A DNA stretch of 64,000 nucleotides from Bacteroidales bacterium (GCA_021647205.1 JAKIVD010000011.1:1-64000), one strand, 5' to 3'; counted from the stretch's first letter, positions 26,512 to 35,537 are shown. The notes: generated by a model from the letters alone, not told the origin. A program made the numbers and translations.

Positions 26512-27564
26512 CTATTCGTGTTCGTCCCACAATTGCCAGCTGGGTGTATAGTAACTATAGCCGGCAGCCTCCCTGTCGGTCAGTTTCACAGGCGATCCTT
26601 TGATGGTCAGAACGTCATCATGGATTTCGTATTCGGCAATAAACAGGTCGCTTCCGCCGCCGAGGTGCTGATTGAAAACCAGTCTGTTTGAATTGGGAGA
26701 AGTGCTGATGTGATAAACCTGGTCGCCGTTCAGCTCAAGGGCAGCGGTGATATCGGTTACTTTTCCGCTGCTGATGTTCAGCGCTTTTACCCTTCTGTGA
26801 AAACCGTCATCCGGCACCATCCTGACAAACAACAGGAAATTTCCATCCTGTGTCCAGCACAGATCATAGATCTCGATGTGCTGTCCCGGCTCGGAATAAA
26901 TGGTTTTCTTGTTGCTGCCATCTGTGTTCATGGTCAGAATAAATTCATAATAATCCCAGAGGTTCGGTAGTGACAATACGGATGCGTTGAAGGCTATTTT
27001 TGAGCCGTCCGGCGAAAATACAGGAAAGGCTGTTGTTTGCAATTGGTATGAACCGCCATCCATTCCAGGCACGGACTCCCCGGATTCGCTGAGGTGTAAC
27101 AAACCGCTGCCGTCTTCGTTGATCGTATAAATTGACTGGTACTCAGACACATCCTTCGGCTTGCCGACAAAGACAACTTTTGGCCCTGCCGGTGACACGC
27201 TGATTTCCTCATAGACATATAGATTATCCGGCGTAATGGCCCTGGTGCCGGCACCTGTTTTTGCATCACAGGTGTATAGGGTCATTGTATAATCTCTCAG
27301 CATATTTTTTGCTGTAAAAACAGCATTTTTGCACATATAACCTGCTTTGAGGCCTTTCACATCGTCAACGGAAGGTGAGGGCACACTTACATAAAGGTCC
27401 TTGCCATCTACAGGGTTGGTTAGTACAAGTTTGGCACCACTTCCCCTTGATAGTATCAGGCTGTTGTCGTACTCGGGATTGTTGTCGTTATCATCTTCTT
27501 TTTGGCAACCAAGCAGTCCGAAGACGAAAAGAAGCAGCATGAATAAATAGTTTGATTTTTTCAT
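26512..27564 (-). CDS. TolB/PD40-type beta-propeller lipoprotein
   Basis: 350 aa. Lipoprotein signal FMLLLFVFGLLGC at residues 7-19, then acidic spacer QKEDDNDNNPE. WD40-like PD40 repeats are seen as FPVFSPDGSKIAFNAS, TMNTDGSNKKTIY, LCWTQDGNFLLFVRM and ISTSPNSNRLVFNQH. These build a TolB-like propeller used for binding; no enzyme motif is visible. It ends 153 bases before the next minus-strand lipoprotein and begins 25 bases after the T9SS cargo stop at 27589, so it is likely transcribed with that gene. Substrate or partner unknown. Confidence 0.82.
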   Translation of the reverse strand: MKKSNYLFMLLLFVFGLLGCQKEDDNDNNPEYDNSLILSRGSGAKLVLTNPVDGKDLYVSVPSPSVDDVKGLKAGYMCKNAVFTAKNMLRDYTMTLYTCDAKTGAGTRAITPDNLYVYEEISVSPAGPKVVFVGKPKDVSEYQSIYTINEDGSGLLHLSESGESVPGMDGGSYQLQTTAFPVFSPDGSKIAFNASVLSLPNLWDYYEFILTMNTDGSNKKTIYSEPGQHIEIYDLCWTQDGNFLLFVRMVPDDGFHRRVKALNISSGKVTDITAALELNGDQVYHISTSPNSNRLVFNQHLGGGSDLFIAEYEIHDDVLTIKGSPVKLTDREAAGYSYYTPSWQLWDEHE

Positions 27565-27588
27565 TTTAACAGGTTTAAAAGGTTTGTA

Positions 27589-28632
27589 TTAATGTTTGAT
27601 GACTCTTTCAGTTAAAGTACTGCCATCTTTAAATCCAACTTCAATAAAATAAATGCCTTTTGGGTAGTTGCTTAAATTAACTGTATGTTGATGAGGTGGA
27701 TTTGTTGGCATAAGGACGGTATCCATTAGCTGGCCGCTTAAAGAGAAAACACTGATGTGATAAATCACTTCATTTGTTTTGATGTTTAGCCTGTCTGTTG
27801 TTGGGTTTGGGAATATTTCGAGACAGACTTCTGACTGCTCTTCAATTCCCACCTGAAAATTATATTCAACAAGGTAGCGTACGTCATAGCTTGGGAAGTC
27901 CTCCTTTTCAATAATATACATCACGGGTGTTTTGATGTTTGGTGCGTACCATTTGTATTCAATATCAGTAGAAAAGCCCAATGGTATCCAGTCACCGCCT
28001 GCTTCAAACCTCATCCATGAATAATCAACCGTGGTTGTTTTCACTCTTAATGCGTCTGGAAATACGCCAAGTGGGGTTGTAATTGTGCCATAGGCATCGG
28101 CTTCAACAGTCGTAAAAGATGAATCGCGCATATCGTAGTATCCCCCGTTAATACTAAAGTTTATGAACTCCCAGGTGTCGTCAAAACTATCGTTATAAGT
28201 AAATGGGAATTCGCAAACCGTCATTATGTCGGTATAAGTACCAAAACTGCTTCCGGCCTCTGCGACAAATCCCATGGCAATTACATTCTGCGAGGAGTTA
28301 TCGTTGTCGAAGTATTGAAAAGGGCCAATATCATCCACGTTTTTGGTGCAAATATTGGCATCGGCAACGGCGGCAGAATCGGCAAAGGGTGTGGTGGCAG
28401 GATCGACACAAATGGCCGCCACACCTTCTATAAACATCTCGCCTGTAATATCGGAAAAGTCCCATATTAGATTGGCCCCGCCGGGTCCGGGTTCAATATT
28501 TGTTACTTCTGTATAGCCATCGTAGCGATAGGTATCACCAATGGATAAATTGATGTCGCTGGTTAATACGGGCTGTGCGCACACAGAAAACGCCGCTGAG
28601 AATGAAACAATTAATAAGATTGATCTTTTCAT
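27589..28632 (-). CDS. T9SS-sorted secreted protein
   Basis: 347 aa. Signal peptide residues 1-19 (SILLIVSFSAAFSVCA). The mature domain has paired aromatic strands (NLIWDFSDITGEMF, CEFPFTYNDSFDDTWEF) found in uncharacterised Bacteroidota T9SS cargo. The C-terminus is a T9SS type A sorting domain: LEIFPNPTTDRLNIKTN, FSLSGQLMDTV, YPKGIYFIEVGFKDG, ending TERVIKH. Its ATG (28632-28630) overlaps the stop TGA (28631-28629) of a 45-codon upstream ORF, so translation is likely coupled. Probably co-transcribed with the propeller lipoprotein downstream. Confidence 0.88.
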   Translation of the reverse strand: MKRSILLIVSFSAAFSVCAQPVLTSDINLSIGDTYRYDGYTEVTNIEPGPGGANLIWDFSDITGEMFIEGVAAICVDPATTPFADSAAVADANICTKNVDDIGPFQYFDNDNSSQNVIAMGFVAEAGSSFGTYTDIMTVCEFPFTYNDSFDDTWEFINFSINGGYYDMRDSSFTTVEADAYGTITTPLGVFPDALRVKTTTVDYSWMRFEAGGDWIPLGFSTDIEYKWYAPNIKTPVMYIIEKEDFPSYDVRYLVEYNFQVGIEEQSEVCLEIFPNPTTDRLNIKTNEVIYHISVFSLSGQLMDTVLMPTNPPHQHTVNLSNYPKGIYFIEVGFKDGSTLTERVIKH

Positions 28633-28766
28633 TTTGAATAGGTTTTAATGATTTTATTTAAGGCATCCTTTTGATGCTTGATTTTCTCTTTCAAGGCCGC
28701 AATGGATTCTTTTTCAGATAGCTTCTGCTTCTTTTTCTTGGCAATATTTCTTTTTTTCTTTTTCAT
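28629..28766 (-). CDS. Small, very basic 45-residue protein coupled to the T9SS gene
   Basis: Reads MKKKKRNIAKKKKQKL, then SEKESIAALKEKIKHQKD and ALNKIIKTYSK, stop TGA at 28631-28629. About 18 of 45 residues are Lys or Arg; the second half looks like an amphipathic helix. I do not recognise it. Its stop overlaps the start of the T9SS cargo gene as ATGA. A candidate -7 box lies 26 bases upstream. It could be a real small nucleic-acid-binding protein or a leader peptide that controls the downstream gene. Lys-rich frames also occur by chance in A-rich DNA, which lowers confidence. Confidence 0.5.
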   Translation of the reverse strand: MKKKKRNIAKKKKQKLSEKESIAALKEKIKHQKDALNKIIKTYSK

Positions 28767-28791
28767 GAAGTTGCAATTCTGAATGGCACAA

Positions 28792-28799
28792 CAAAACTA
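28792..28799 (-). promoter_or_regulatory. Candidate -7 box for the small ORF and T9SS gene
   Basis: On the minus strand TAGTTTTG is an exact TAnnTTTG match, 26 bases before the ATG of the 45-codon ORF. No clear TTTG at -33. Confidence 0.4.
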
Positions 28800-28881
28800 T
28801 TGTCACATTCGGGGCTATCCTAATTTTTTGGGTAGCCTAAAAGTTTCAGGGCGGGTTTCAAAAAGTCACAATATTTGAAAA

Positions 28882-28912
28882 ACCCGCTAAGTCGCCGGAG
28901 GACTTAGCGGGT
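28882..28912 (-). terminator. Palindrome, terminator-like on the minus strand
   Basis: ACCCGCTAAGTC (28882-28893) and GACTTAGCGGGT (28901-28912) are perfect complements with a 7-base loop; on the minus strand TTTTTC follows. One of the CCCG..CGGG intergenic palindromes of this window. Confidence 0.6.
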
Positions 28913-28943
28913 CGAAGAAATTTTTACCAAAGGATATATTTTC

Positions 28944-28978
28944 AACCCGCCGGGAGCAAAAGCCCACCCGTCGGGTTT
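28944..28978 (-). repeat. Second CCCG..CGGG palindrome
   Basis: AACCCGCCGGG (28944-28954) and CCCGTCGGGTTT (28967-28978) pair with one mismatch around a 12-base loop, a few bases after the stop of the LuxR-type pseudogene. Probably the same element family as 28882-28912 and 45372-45414. Confidence 0.5.
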
Positions 28979-28981
28979 GGG

Positions 28982-30263
28982 CTAAATCTGCATCAGGAAA
29001 GGAACCAGTTTGTCGTCGTTTGTCAGTCCCAGCTTTTTCCTTAAACGATAGCGTGTGGTTTTGATTCCGCCTTCCGACTTAAAAGCGATGGCGGCAATTT
29101 CTTTGGTGGTGAGGTTTAATTTTAAAAGGGCGGCGGTTTTAATTTCTGAGGCTGTTAGCCCGGGACATATTTCGAGCAATTTGTTGTAAAAATCGGAGTG
29201 GATATTTTTAAATATTTTTTCGAACTCGTTCCAGATGTTTTGCTTGGTGTGGTTTTCCAAATCGCGGATAATATCTTTGATGGAGTTTTCGGCGTCAGGA
29301 TGATTGTCAAGGCTGTTGTTCAGGCTGTCCAGCTTTGCGATGATGCTCGAAATGGTTTCATTGTACCTTAGCATTTCCAAGGCTTTGGAACCCAGTTCCC
29401 TGTTTTTGGATTCCAATTGCTCCTGAAGTAATTGGTTTTCTTTCTCGTTGATCTGGTTTTCCTGGGCATGGATAATTTTTTCCTGTTCAAGCAGCCTTTT
29501 CTGCCGCATGAAGGCCGTTGATTTGTACCGAAACATCACGATTAGCAGAAAAATCACGATCAAAAAAACAAATAATAAAATGATCAGCATGATATTCCTA
29601 TTCCGCTAAACTTTGGCTTTTTCTTTCAGCAGGGCAATGTCCCTGTCTTTTTTTTCCGACTGGAATTTGGCTTCCACTTCGGCAAGCATTCGTTCCTTTT
29701 CGGAAGTAAACAGGCTGTCCTTTAGATGTTCATGTTCTTTTCGGTATTCGAATGCTTTTTGGTAGTCAGTATTAAAAGCATAAATATCCGATAGTTTTGA
29801 ACATTTCCAACGCATGGATATAATCACCCCTGATACGAGAATTTACGGCTTTCGCAAAATAAGTGAAAGCGAGTGCGTTTGATTCATCGGTTGTTTTCAA
29901 CATTGCTTCGGCCTTATCGAGGTAATTATTGGAAAGGGGATAGTCGTCTTTGTAATAGTAAACGCGCCCTTGCCAAAGCAGGCTTTTTCCAATTCCTTCC
30001 GTATAGTTTAAAGATGTTGCAATGGTAAATGCTTCCTGAAGATACATCAGCGCTTTGTCGTTTTCAAGACTGCAATAATGCTCACCGAGCTTGAGCAGCA
30101 GGTTTACTTTGGCTGTGTCGTCCGGCATACCTGAAATCTCTTTCTCAATTTGCCGGTTTAGCGGCAGGGAAAATGACAAACGACACGGAACCAACAAAAA
30201 GAGAAATATAAATGACACCACCGGAATGGTTGTCGTTACTGATAATCGGAGTTGCTTTTTCAT
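28982..30263 (-). pseudogene. Broken TPR/LuxR-type membrane regulator
   Basis: Three pieces of one gene. Piece 1 (30263-29772): signal anchor SFIFLFLLVPCRLSFSL, then TPR text (VNLLLKLGEHYCSLENDKAL, GDYIHALEMFK) running into a stop after GYLCF. Piece 2 (from about 29800, another frame): LSDIYAFNTDYQKAFEYRKE and a coiled coil, cut by in-frame TAG at 29606-29608. Piece 3 (29590-28982, same frame as 2): membrane helix LIILLFVFLIVIFLLIVMF, coiled coil, then a LuxR-like HTH (LTASEIKTAALLKLNLTTKE, RYRLRKKLGL). Several TPRs seem deleted at the frameshift. Piece 3 alone could still be made from its own ATG as a membrane-anchored HTH. Confidence 0.75.
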
Positions 30264-30376
30264 CAGTTCATCCGCTATAAAAGACGGGTATTTTCAGTCA
30301 AACCAAAGGTATAAAAAAAAGCGTACTTTTACGGCAGGCCGGGAATAAACCGGTTTTTTCAGTTGTCATTAGTTAG

Positions 30377-30562
30377 TTTGTAACAAATCTATCCGATATA
30401 AAAAAATCATTCGACATCAACGGAAGGCTGGTTGAAAACAAAACCATCAACGGGCAAATGCAAACAAGTTTCGGAAGTGAGCTCCGCAACGGACTTTACA
30501 TCATGGTGCTTTCGAATAAGGGCAAGGTACTGCTCAATTCCAAACTGCTCATCACGCGGTAA
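30377..30562 (+). pseudogene. Orphan T9SS sorting-domain fragment
   Basis: After a stop at 30374-30376 the + frame reads DINGRLVENKTINGQ, then LRNGLYIMVLSNKGKVLLNS and KLLITR, stop TAA 30560-30562. This is the second half of a T9SS type A sorting domain (G-R-L-V, then NGLYIMVL). No start codon, signal peptide or cargo domain remains upstream. Confidence 0.6.
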
Positions 30563-30601
30563 AAAAATTCATCCGGCTTTTTATGCTGCCCGAAAAAAAA
30601 G

Positions 30602-30629
30602 AAAAGACGGCCCTTGCCGTCTTTTTTTT
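30602..30629. terminator. Bidirectional terminator
   Basis: AAGACGGC and GCCGTCTT form an 8-bp stem with a 4-base loop; T8 follows on the + side and A-runs precede, giving T-runs on the - side. It sits 15 bases after the minus-strand SDR gene and also closes the + side remnant. Confidence 0.85.
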
Positions 30630-30643
30630 CTTGCAAAGCATCG

Positions 30644-31396
30644 CTAATGCACATAACTCCCCGCATTGATATCGATGGTGGTTCCGGTGGCATGGTCGGC
30701 CAGTCCGGAGGCCAGCAGGACGATCATGGGGGCAAGGTCTTTGGGTTCGGTCAGTTTGTTCAGTGCAAGGCCCCGGGTGATGGTTGCTTCACCAAGTCGT
30801 TCGATGGTTTCTTTGTTCATGTCGGTTTTGACCCAGCCGGGTGCAATCAGGAAGGCGGTGATGCCGTTTTTGCCGTAGCCCCGGGCAATGGATCTGGTGA
30901 GCGCCACCATCCCCGCTTTGGAAGCCGCATAAGCCAGGTGTTCCGGATTGTCGCCACGAAAGGCTGCCCGTGAGGAAATATTGATGATCCTCCCCCCGCC
31001 ACGCTGCTGAAAGTGCAGAATTGCAAGACGGCTCAGCAGGGCGGTTGCACGCAGGTTTACGTCCAGGGTGGTGTTCCAGTCCGCGAGCCAGCGGTCGCTC
31101 TCCAGCGGTGAATTGAGAAAAATCCCGGCATTGTTCACCAGCACGTCCAGCCGGCCGAAAGTGGCGATGACCGCCTCGAACAGCCGGTTGCAGTCCTCCG
31201 GTTTTTCCAGGTCGGCCTGAAAAGCCCGTGAATCGTTGCCTATTTCTTTGGCCAGCGTTTCGGCCAGCTCATTGTTTTTCCGGTAATGGACGGCCACCGT
31301 AGCTCCGGATTTGCCCAGCGCTTCGGCGATGCCCCGGCCGATGCCCCGGCTGGCCCCCGTAACGAGGATTGTCTTTCCTGTAAGGTCAATATTCAT
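30644..31396 (-). CDS. SDR-family oxidoreductase (FabG-like)
   Basis: 250 aa, classical short-chain dehydrogenase size. NAD(P)-binding TGASRGIGRGIAEALG, structural NNAG (LDVLVNNAGIFL), catalytic Ser in INISSRAAF, and Tyr-x3-Lys in YAASKAGMVAL; PGWVKTDM follows as usual. HYRKNNELAE after strand 2 has a basic residue suited to NADPH. It resembles 3-oxoacyl-ACP reductases, but no other fatty-acid gene is near, so the substrate is open. A bidirectional terminator follows at 30602-30629. The next gene upstream starts on the same strand 128 bases away. Confidence 0.88.
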   Translation of the reverse strand: MNIDLTGKTILVTGASRGIGRGIAEALGKSGATVAVHYRKNNELAETLAKEIGNDSRAFQADLEKPEDCNRLFEAVIATFGRLDVLVNNAGIFLNSPLESDRWLADWNTTLDVNLRATALLSRLAILHFQQRGGGRIINISSRAAFRGDNPEHLAYAASKAGMVALTRSIARGYGKNGITAFLIAPGWVKTDMNKETIERLGEATITRGLALNKLTEPKDLAPMIVLLASGLADHATGTTIDINAGSYVH

Positions 31397-31523
31397 GCGT
31401 ACACAATTGTTAAAGGCTGCCTTCTGTTTCTTTCTTCATTCCTTTCAGTGTAAAAGAAAAAGCAATATTGAAGATGCCGGCAATCATAAAAAATATTGAA
31501 ATAAGTCGTAAATGTAATCAAAA

Positions 31524-32495
31524 TTAACTGAAAAGATAACCAACCGTTTTTACCAGGCCTTCCGGTAATGGGGTCGGTTTCCATCCCAATACCTTTTGTG
31601 CTTTGCGGCTGTCGGGAATGGCGCCCCACAACAAAAAATGCAATTGCCCCCTGGGGATAAGCGGTGGTTTGGAAGTGAATTTCGACAAGTATTCGCCTGT
31701 TTCCGAAACCATTTTAACAATCGGCAGGGGCATGACCACCGGCACTTTTTTACTGATGTTGAGCACCTTGAACAGATGGGCCGCCAAAGCGGGAAGTTGG
31801 TAAAAACCTTCGCTTAAAATAAAACGCTGACCGGCATTTCCCTTTTCTTCTGCCAGTACATGGCCTTCGCCCACATCTTCCGAAAAAACCAGGGGAAGGC
31901 CACCGGGGAGCAGCATGGGCAGCTTTCCGTTTTTGAGGTCAACAGCAAAATTATTGATGCCCGGTGAGGATGCTGGTCCGGGACCATAAATGGCTGCCGG
32001 ATGAACAATCACAAGCGGAAGCCCTTTCTGCAAGGCTTTTACCGCTCTTCTGTCGGCCTCCTGTTTCGAGCGTTCGTAATGGGTTCCCTTGGGGTTGGGG
32101 TCAATGTGGCTTTCATCAAACAGTTCCCCTTCTTTGGCTTCAAAAACATCAATGGTACTGGTGTAAATCATTTTTTCGATGCCTGATTCGATGGCAGCAT
32201 CGAGGACATTTTGTGTTCCTTCAACATTTACCCTTTCAAAAATAGCCGGGTCTTTCAGCCATTGTTCCGGATATCCTGCGGCGTGATAAATCCTGTCGCA
32301 TCCTTTTAAAGCCTGCCGAACAGATTCTTTATTGGTAATATCCCCCGCCACCAATTCCACCTCCCCCGGCAATAATCTTTGTCCTTTTTCAATCGACCTG
32401 ACCAGTGCTTTTACTTTCCGCTTTCTTTTCAACAAAGCAAGGATAATATTGTATCCGGCCAGGCCGGTGCCTCCTGTTACCAGTGTCTTTTTCAT
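31524..32495 (-). CDS. NAD-dependent epimerase/dehydratase family protein
   Basis: 323 aa from the ATG at 32495, which puts the Rossmann motif VTGGTGLAGYNI at the very start; the frame is open 17 codons further but without homology. Extended-SDR features: VAGDITNKESVRQAL, IYHAAGYPEQW, VEGTQNVLDAAIESG, STIDVF and the catalytic pair Tyr-x3-Lys in HYERSKQEAD, then IVHPAAIYGPG. The look is that of dihydroflavonol reductase/3beta-HSD-like proteins. Substrate cannot be told. Same strand as the SDR gene, with 127 bases between. Confidence 0.85.
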   Translation of the reverse strand: MKKTLVTGGTGLAGYNIILALLKRKRKVKALVRSIEKGQRLLPGEVELVAGDITNKESVRQALKGCDRIYHAAGYPEQWLKDPAIFERVNVEGTQNVLDAAIESGIEKMIYTSTIDVFEAKEGELFDESHIDPNPKGTHYERSKQEADRRAVKALQKGLPLVIVHPAAIYGPGPASSPGINNFAVDLKNGKLPMLLPGGLPLVFSEDVGEGHVLAEEKGNAGQRFILSEGFYQLPALAAHLFKVLNISKKVPVVMPLPIVKMVSETGEYLSKFTSKPPLIPRGQLHFLLWGAIPDSRKAQKVLGWKPTPLPEGLVKTVGYLFS

Positions 32496-32585
32496 TTCAG
32501 GGGTTTTGGGTTTGTGCCTGCAAGCTGAATTGAAAAATGATTCCAAAAAGGAAAATGGTGATGGTCTTTATCATCATAAAGGGAT

Positions 32586-34190
32586 TTATTTTGTGGATAA
32601 TTCAGCAGGCTGCATCAGCCGGTACACCGGGTAGGGATAAAAACCCCTTCCCCACTGGGGCACAAGGTAGCGGTCGAAATAATTCCATTTGAGCAAGCCG
32701 TCGTCCGATTGCGCTTCGAGCAAATAGGCAGCCAGTTTCCCGAGGGGGCGGGCGGTGTAAACAACGTACGTTCCACCGGGAAAATCTTTTTCCTTTTGCA
32801 CAAATTCACCTTCCACACTATTTTGGTAATGTCCCTGGAACAAGCGTTGTTTTGCTTTTACATTGGTGATATTGAATTCTTCCACCAGAAGATTGCTTGT
32901 TTTCGTCAACTGCTCAACTTCGATTCCATGCCATTTCAGGAGTTCTGCAATCTCAGGATCGGCAATGGTTATTAGATAGGCGAAGGGCATTTTTATACTC
33001 TGGCTCGGAAAATAATCGGCAATGTAAGGAACGGTAACACTTACTTTTCGGTCGCTTTGTTTATAACGCCAGTAGCCTTTTACACCGGGAACAGTGTCGG
33101 CTTCGATGGCTTTGATGGTGATTTTTTCGGGGGTGGCCACGCCTTTGTATTGAAGGGCAAGGGAGTCAGAAATGTTTGTGGCGACCGCGTTTTTATCCGC
33201 TTCGTCAATCAGCCGTTCGATTTCTTTTTTGTGCTTCGATGCGTATTCCAAAATAGTCAGCAACAGGTGGTAACTGGCGTTTACCCGTGTTTTGAAATCG
33301 GCGTAAACATAGTTTTCGTTGAGGATGGCCAGCCGGTTTCTGAGGCCGATGTAATTGACGAGAAACCGGGGCTCGGCGGCATAAGAAATCCAGCCTTTGC
33401 TGTAATCCATCCGGTCGATAAACTCCCCGTAAAAAATATTTTCCACCCCGTATTTGTCCCACAGGGTGCGATGTACTTTCGGCATCATTTTGTCGCGCAT
33501 ATAATTAATCAGGTTGCGGTCGCCATTGGGGTTCATCTGCCACACAAAAGTAGTGGGCTCTTCGTGGTAGGAGCCGTTGGTGGTGTGGCAATCGACCGAA
33601 ATGGCCGGGTCCCATTTGTTCAAAACATTTTGCACCACTCCCCTGATTTCGGGGGTTTCCAGTTTCATGGCATCGCGGTTCAGGTCGAGCATTTGCCCAT
33701 TGTAACGCACACCCACACTGGGCGGGCCGTTCTGTCTTGTGCGGTTTTTTGTGCTGAATTTCTCGTTGCCGTCCGGATTGAGAATGGGGTTGATCAGGAC
33801 AATGACGTTCTTTAAGATTTCCGAATCCGGGTTTCTCAATACATCGCGGGCCAGCATTTGGGTGGCTTCTTTGCCTTCCACTTCACCGGCATGGATGTTC
33901 CCCTGGATGTAAACCACAATGCGGTCATCATTTGCCAACTCTTCCGGGTTTTCCGGGAGCGGGTTGGCGATAATTAATAAGGGAACACTTCTTCCCTCAA
34001 TACTTGTGGCCAGGGTTTCAAGCCGGGCATAAGGTGATGATTTATCAAGGGTTGAAATAAAATCCATGACCTCGGCATAGGTTGAAGTTTTTTGGTAATC
34101 GGTGCGCTCGGCAGTAGTCAGTAATTTGTCCTGGGCATTTGCAAAATGCAGCAGGGCGATGATGGCTAAAATCGACAGAAATGCTCTCAT
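32586..34190 (-). CDS. M14-family zinc carboxypeptidase, secreted
   Basis: 534 aa from the ATG at 34190, which gives a signal peptide (MRAFLSILAIIALLHFANA); the 12 codons before it are basic and not signal-like. Zinc ligands H and E in GNIHAGEVEGKEA, third ligand H in ISVDCHTTNGSYH, substrate Arg region FSTKNRTRQNGPP and LDLNRDAMK, and catalytic Glu candidate in AILNENYVYADF. After about residue 340 a C-terminal domain of unknown role follows. Acts in the periplasm or outside on peptides. A run of nine G (C on this strand) lies 38-46 bases upstream of its start. Confidence 0.9.
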   Translation of the reverse strand: MRAFLSILAIIALLHFANAQDKLLTTAERTDYQKTSTYAEVMDFISTLDKSSPYARLETLATSIEGRSVPLLIIANPLPENPEELANDDRIVVYIQGNIHAGEVEGKEATQMLARDVLRNPDSEILKNVIVLINPILNPDGNEKFSTKNRTRQNGPPSVGVRYNGQMLDLNRDAMKLETPEIRGVVQNVLNKWDPAISVDCHTTNGSYHEEPTTFVWQMNPNGDRNLINYMRDKMMPKVHRTLWDKYGVENIFYGEFIDRMDYSKGWISYAAEPRFLVNYIGLRNRLAILNENYVYADFKTRVNASYHLLLTILEYASKHKKEIERLIDEADKNAVATNISDSLALQYKGVATPEKITIKAIEADTVPGVKGYWRYKQSDRKVSVTVPYIADYFPSQSIKMPFAYLITIADPEIAELLKWHGIEVEQLTKTSNLLVEEFNITNVKAKQRLFQGHYQNSVEGEFVQKEKDFPGGTYVVYTARPLGKLAAYLLEAQSDDGLLKWNYFDRYLVPQWGRGFYPYPVYRLMQPAELSTK

Positions 34191-34227
34191 AATTTTGTTT
34201 TTGAATTTCTTCTGCCCTGTTTTCACA

Positions 34228-34266
34228 GGGGGGGGGTTGACACAGGAAATTTCCAGGGTGTCAACC
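34228..34266 (-). promoter_or_regulatory. Nine-base homopolymer and hairpin upstream of the M14 gene
   Basis: G9 at 34228-34236 on the + strand, overlapping a hairpin GGTTGACAC (34235-34243) / GTGTCAACC (34258-34266). The hairpin can end the upstream cysteine synthase transcript; the homopolymer sits in the promoter region of the peptidase. Confidence 0.4.
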
Positions 34267-34324
34267 TAAGGAACAGTATGATGTTTGGTTCCGCCAAAAT
34301 ACGGAATCCGCCCGGAACAGCAAG

Positions 34325-35470
34325 TTAAACGTCCGAAACCCCAGGAAGGCGGGGGATTTGATGTCCCCGACGCGCACAATACGGCAACACAAACCCGATG
34401 TCTTCCCCCTGATAGTGCGCTTCAACGCAGTCGGCAGGTTCGCAACAGGTATGGCAAACCCTTTTAAAAGCCCTGAAATCCTGTAAGTCCACATCCGGCG
34501 ACAAAAACCCTTCTTTCAGCGGTTCTTCGTTAAGCAGGTCGGTACTCAGGTATTTTTTGTTGCTGTCAGGGAAAACGGTTACAACAATTGCCTCTTTTCC
34601 CATTTTATTTTGAACCATCAAAGCGCCGAGGAAATTTGCCCCGGAAGAAATGCCAACCCCGATGCCAAGGTTTTGGGAGAGTTGCTGTGCCATGATGATT
34701 GCATCGCCATCATCCACACTCACTATCGAATCCAGTTCGTCAAGTTTTACTATGGAAGGGATAAATTCATCAGAAATACCCTGAATACGGTGCTTTCCTA
34801 TTTTATGGCCGGTTGACATGGTGGGTGAATTGGAAGGTTCCAGCGGGTGAATCCGGATGTTGCTGTCCTGCTCTTTTAGAAATTTCCCCACGCCCATTAC
34901 GGTGCCGCCTGTCCCCACGCCGGCCACAAAAGCATCGGGTTTCAGGGAACGGTAGCGAAGTTGCCACCAGAGTTCGGGACCGGTGGTGGTGTAGTGGGCA
35001 TCCACATTATCTTCGTTGGAGAACTGTCTGGGAAGAAAGCTGCCGGCAGTTTGCTTCGCCAGTTCTTCTGCCATGTTAATGCTGCCCAGAAAGCCGCCTT
35101 CTGCTTTGCTCACCAGGCGGATATCTGAGCCCAGGCTCCTGATGAGGTTCTTCCGTTCGTTACTCATCCAGTCGGGCATAAAAATGGTTACCGGATGCCC
35201 CAGTGCTTTTCCGATGGCCGCAATCGAAATACCGGTATTTCCACTGGTGGCTTCGATAAGCCTGTCGCCGGGTTTTAAAGTGCCCCTTTCGTAGGCATTT
35301 GCCAGGATGTGAAAAGCCATCCGGTCTTTGATGCTGCCCGTCATGTTCAGGTTTTCGGCTTTGGCGTAAATCGTTCTGGCTTCGCCCTGATAAGTAAAAT
35401 TAATGGCCAGTAAAGGTGTGTTTCCTACCAGGCTCGAAAGCCCGAGTATGCGTTTGTTGGTCTTTTTCAT
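34325..35470 (-). CDS. Cysteine synthase family PLP enzyme with a Cys-rich tail
   Basis: 381 aa from ATG 35470 (four codons more from 35482). Fold type II PLP enzyme: [12 protein letters not shown] lysine in [27 protein letters not shown], phosphate loop [15 protein letters not shown], and [10 protein letters not shown] near the end. This fits O-acetylserine sulfhydrylase or cystathionine beta-synthase. Unusual: about 60 residues past the normal end contain CHTCC, DC, and C in YCARRGHQ, five to six Cys that look like a metal or Fe-S site. The rest of the pathway is not nearby. The gene ends 134 bases before the peptidase start. Confidence 0.85.
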   Translation of the reverse strand: MKKTNKRILGLSSLVGNTPLLAINFTYQGEARTIYAKAENLNMTGSIKDRMAFHILANAYERGTLKPGDRLIEATSGNTGISIAAIGKALGHPVTIFMPDWMSNERKNLIRSLGSDIRLVSKAEGGFLGSINMAEELAKQTAGSFLPRQFSNEDNVDAHYTTTGPELWWQLRYRSLKPDAFVAGVGTGGTVMGVGKFLKEQDSNIRIHPLEPSNSPTMSTGHKIGKHRIQGISDEFIPSIVKLDELDSIVSVDDGDAIIMAQQLSQNLGIGVGISSGANFLGALMVQNKMGKEAIVVTVFPDSNKKYLSTDLLNEEPLKEGFLSPDVDLQDFRAFKRVCHTCCEPADCVEAHYQGEDIGFVLPYCARRGHQIPRLPGVSDV

Positions 35471-35537
35471 GAAAGAAAACAAATTTTGCGCGAAGATAAG
35501 AATTGCATGCTTTGGAGAAGCGTGTCGGTAAAAAATA

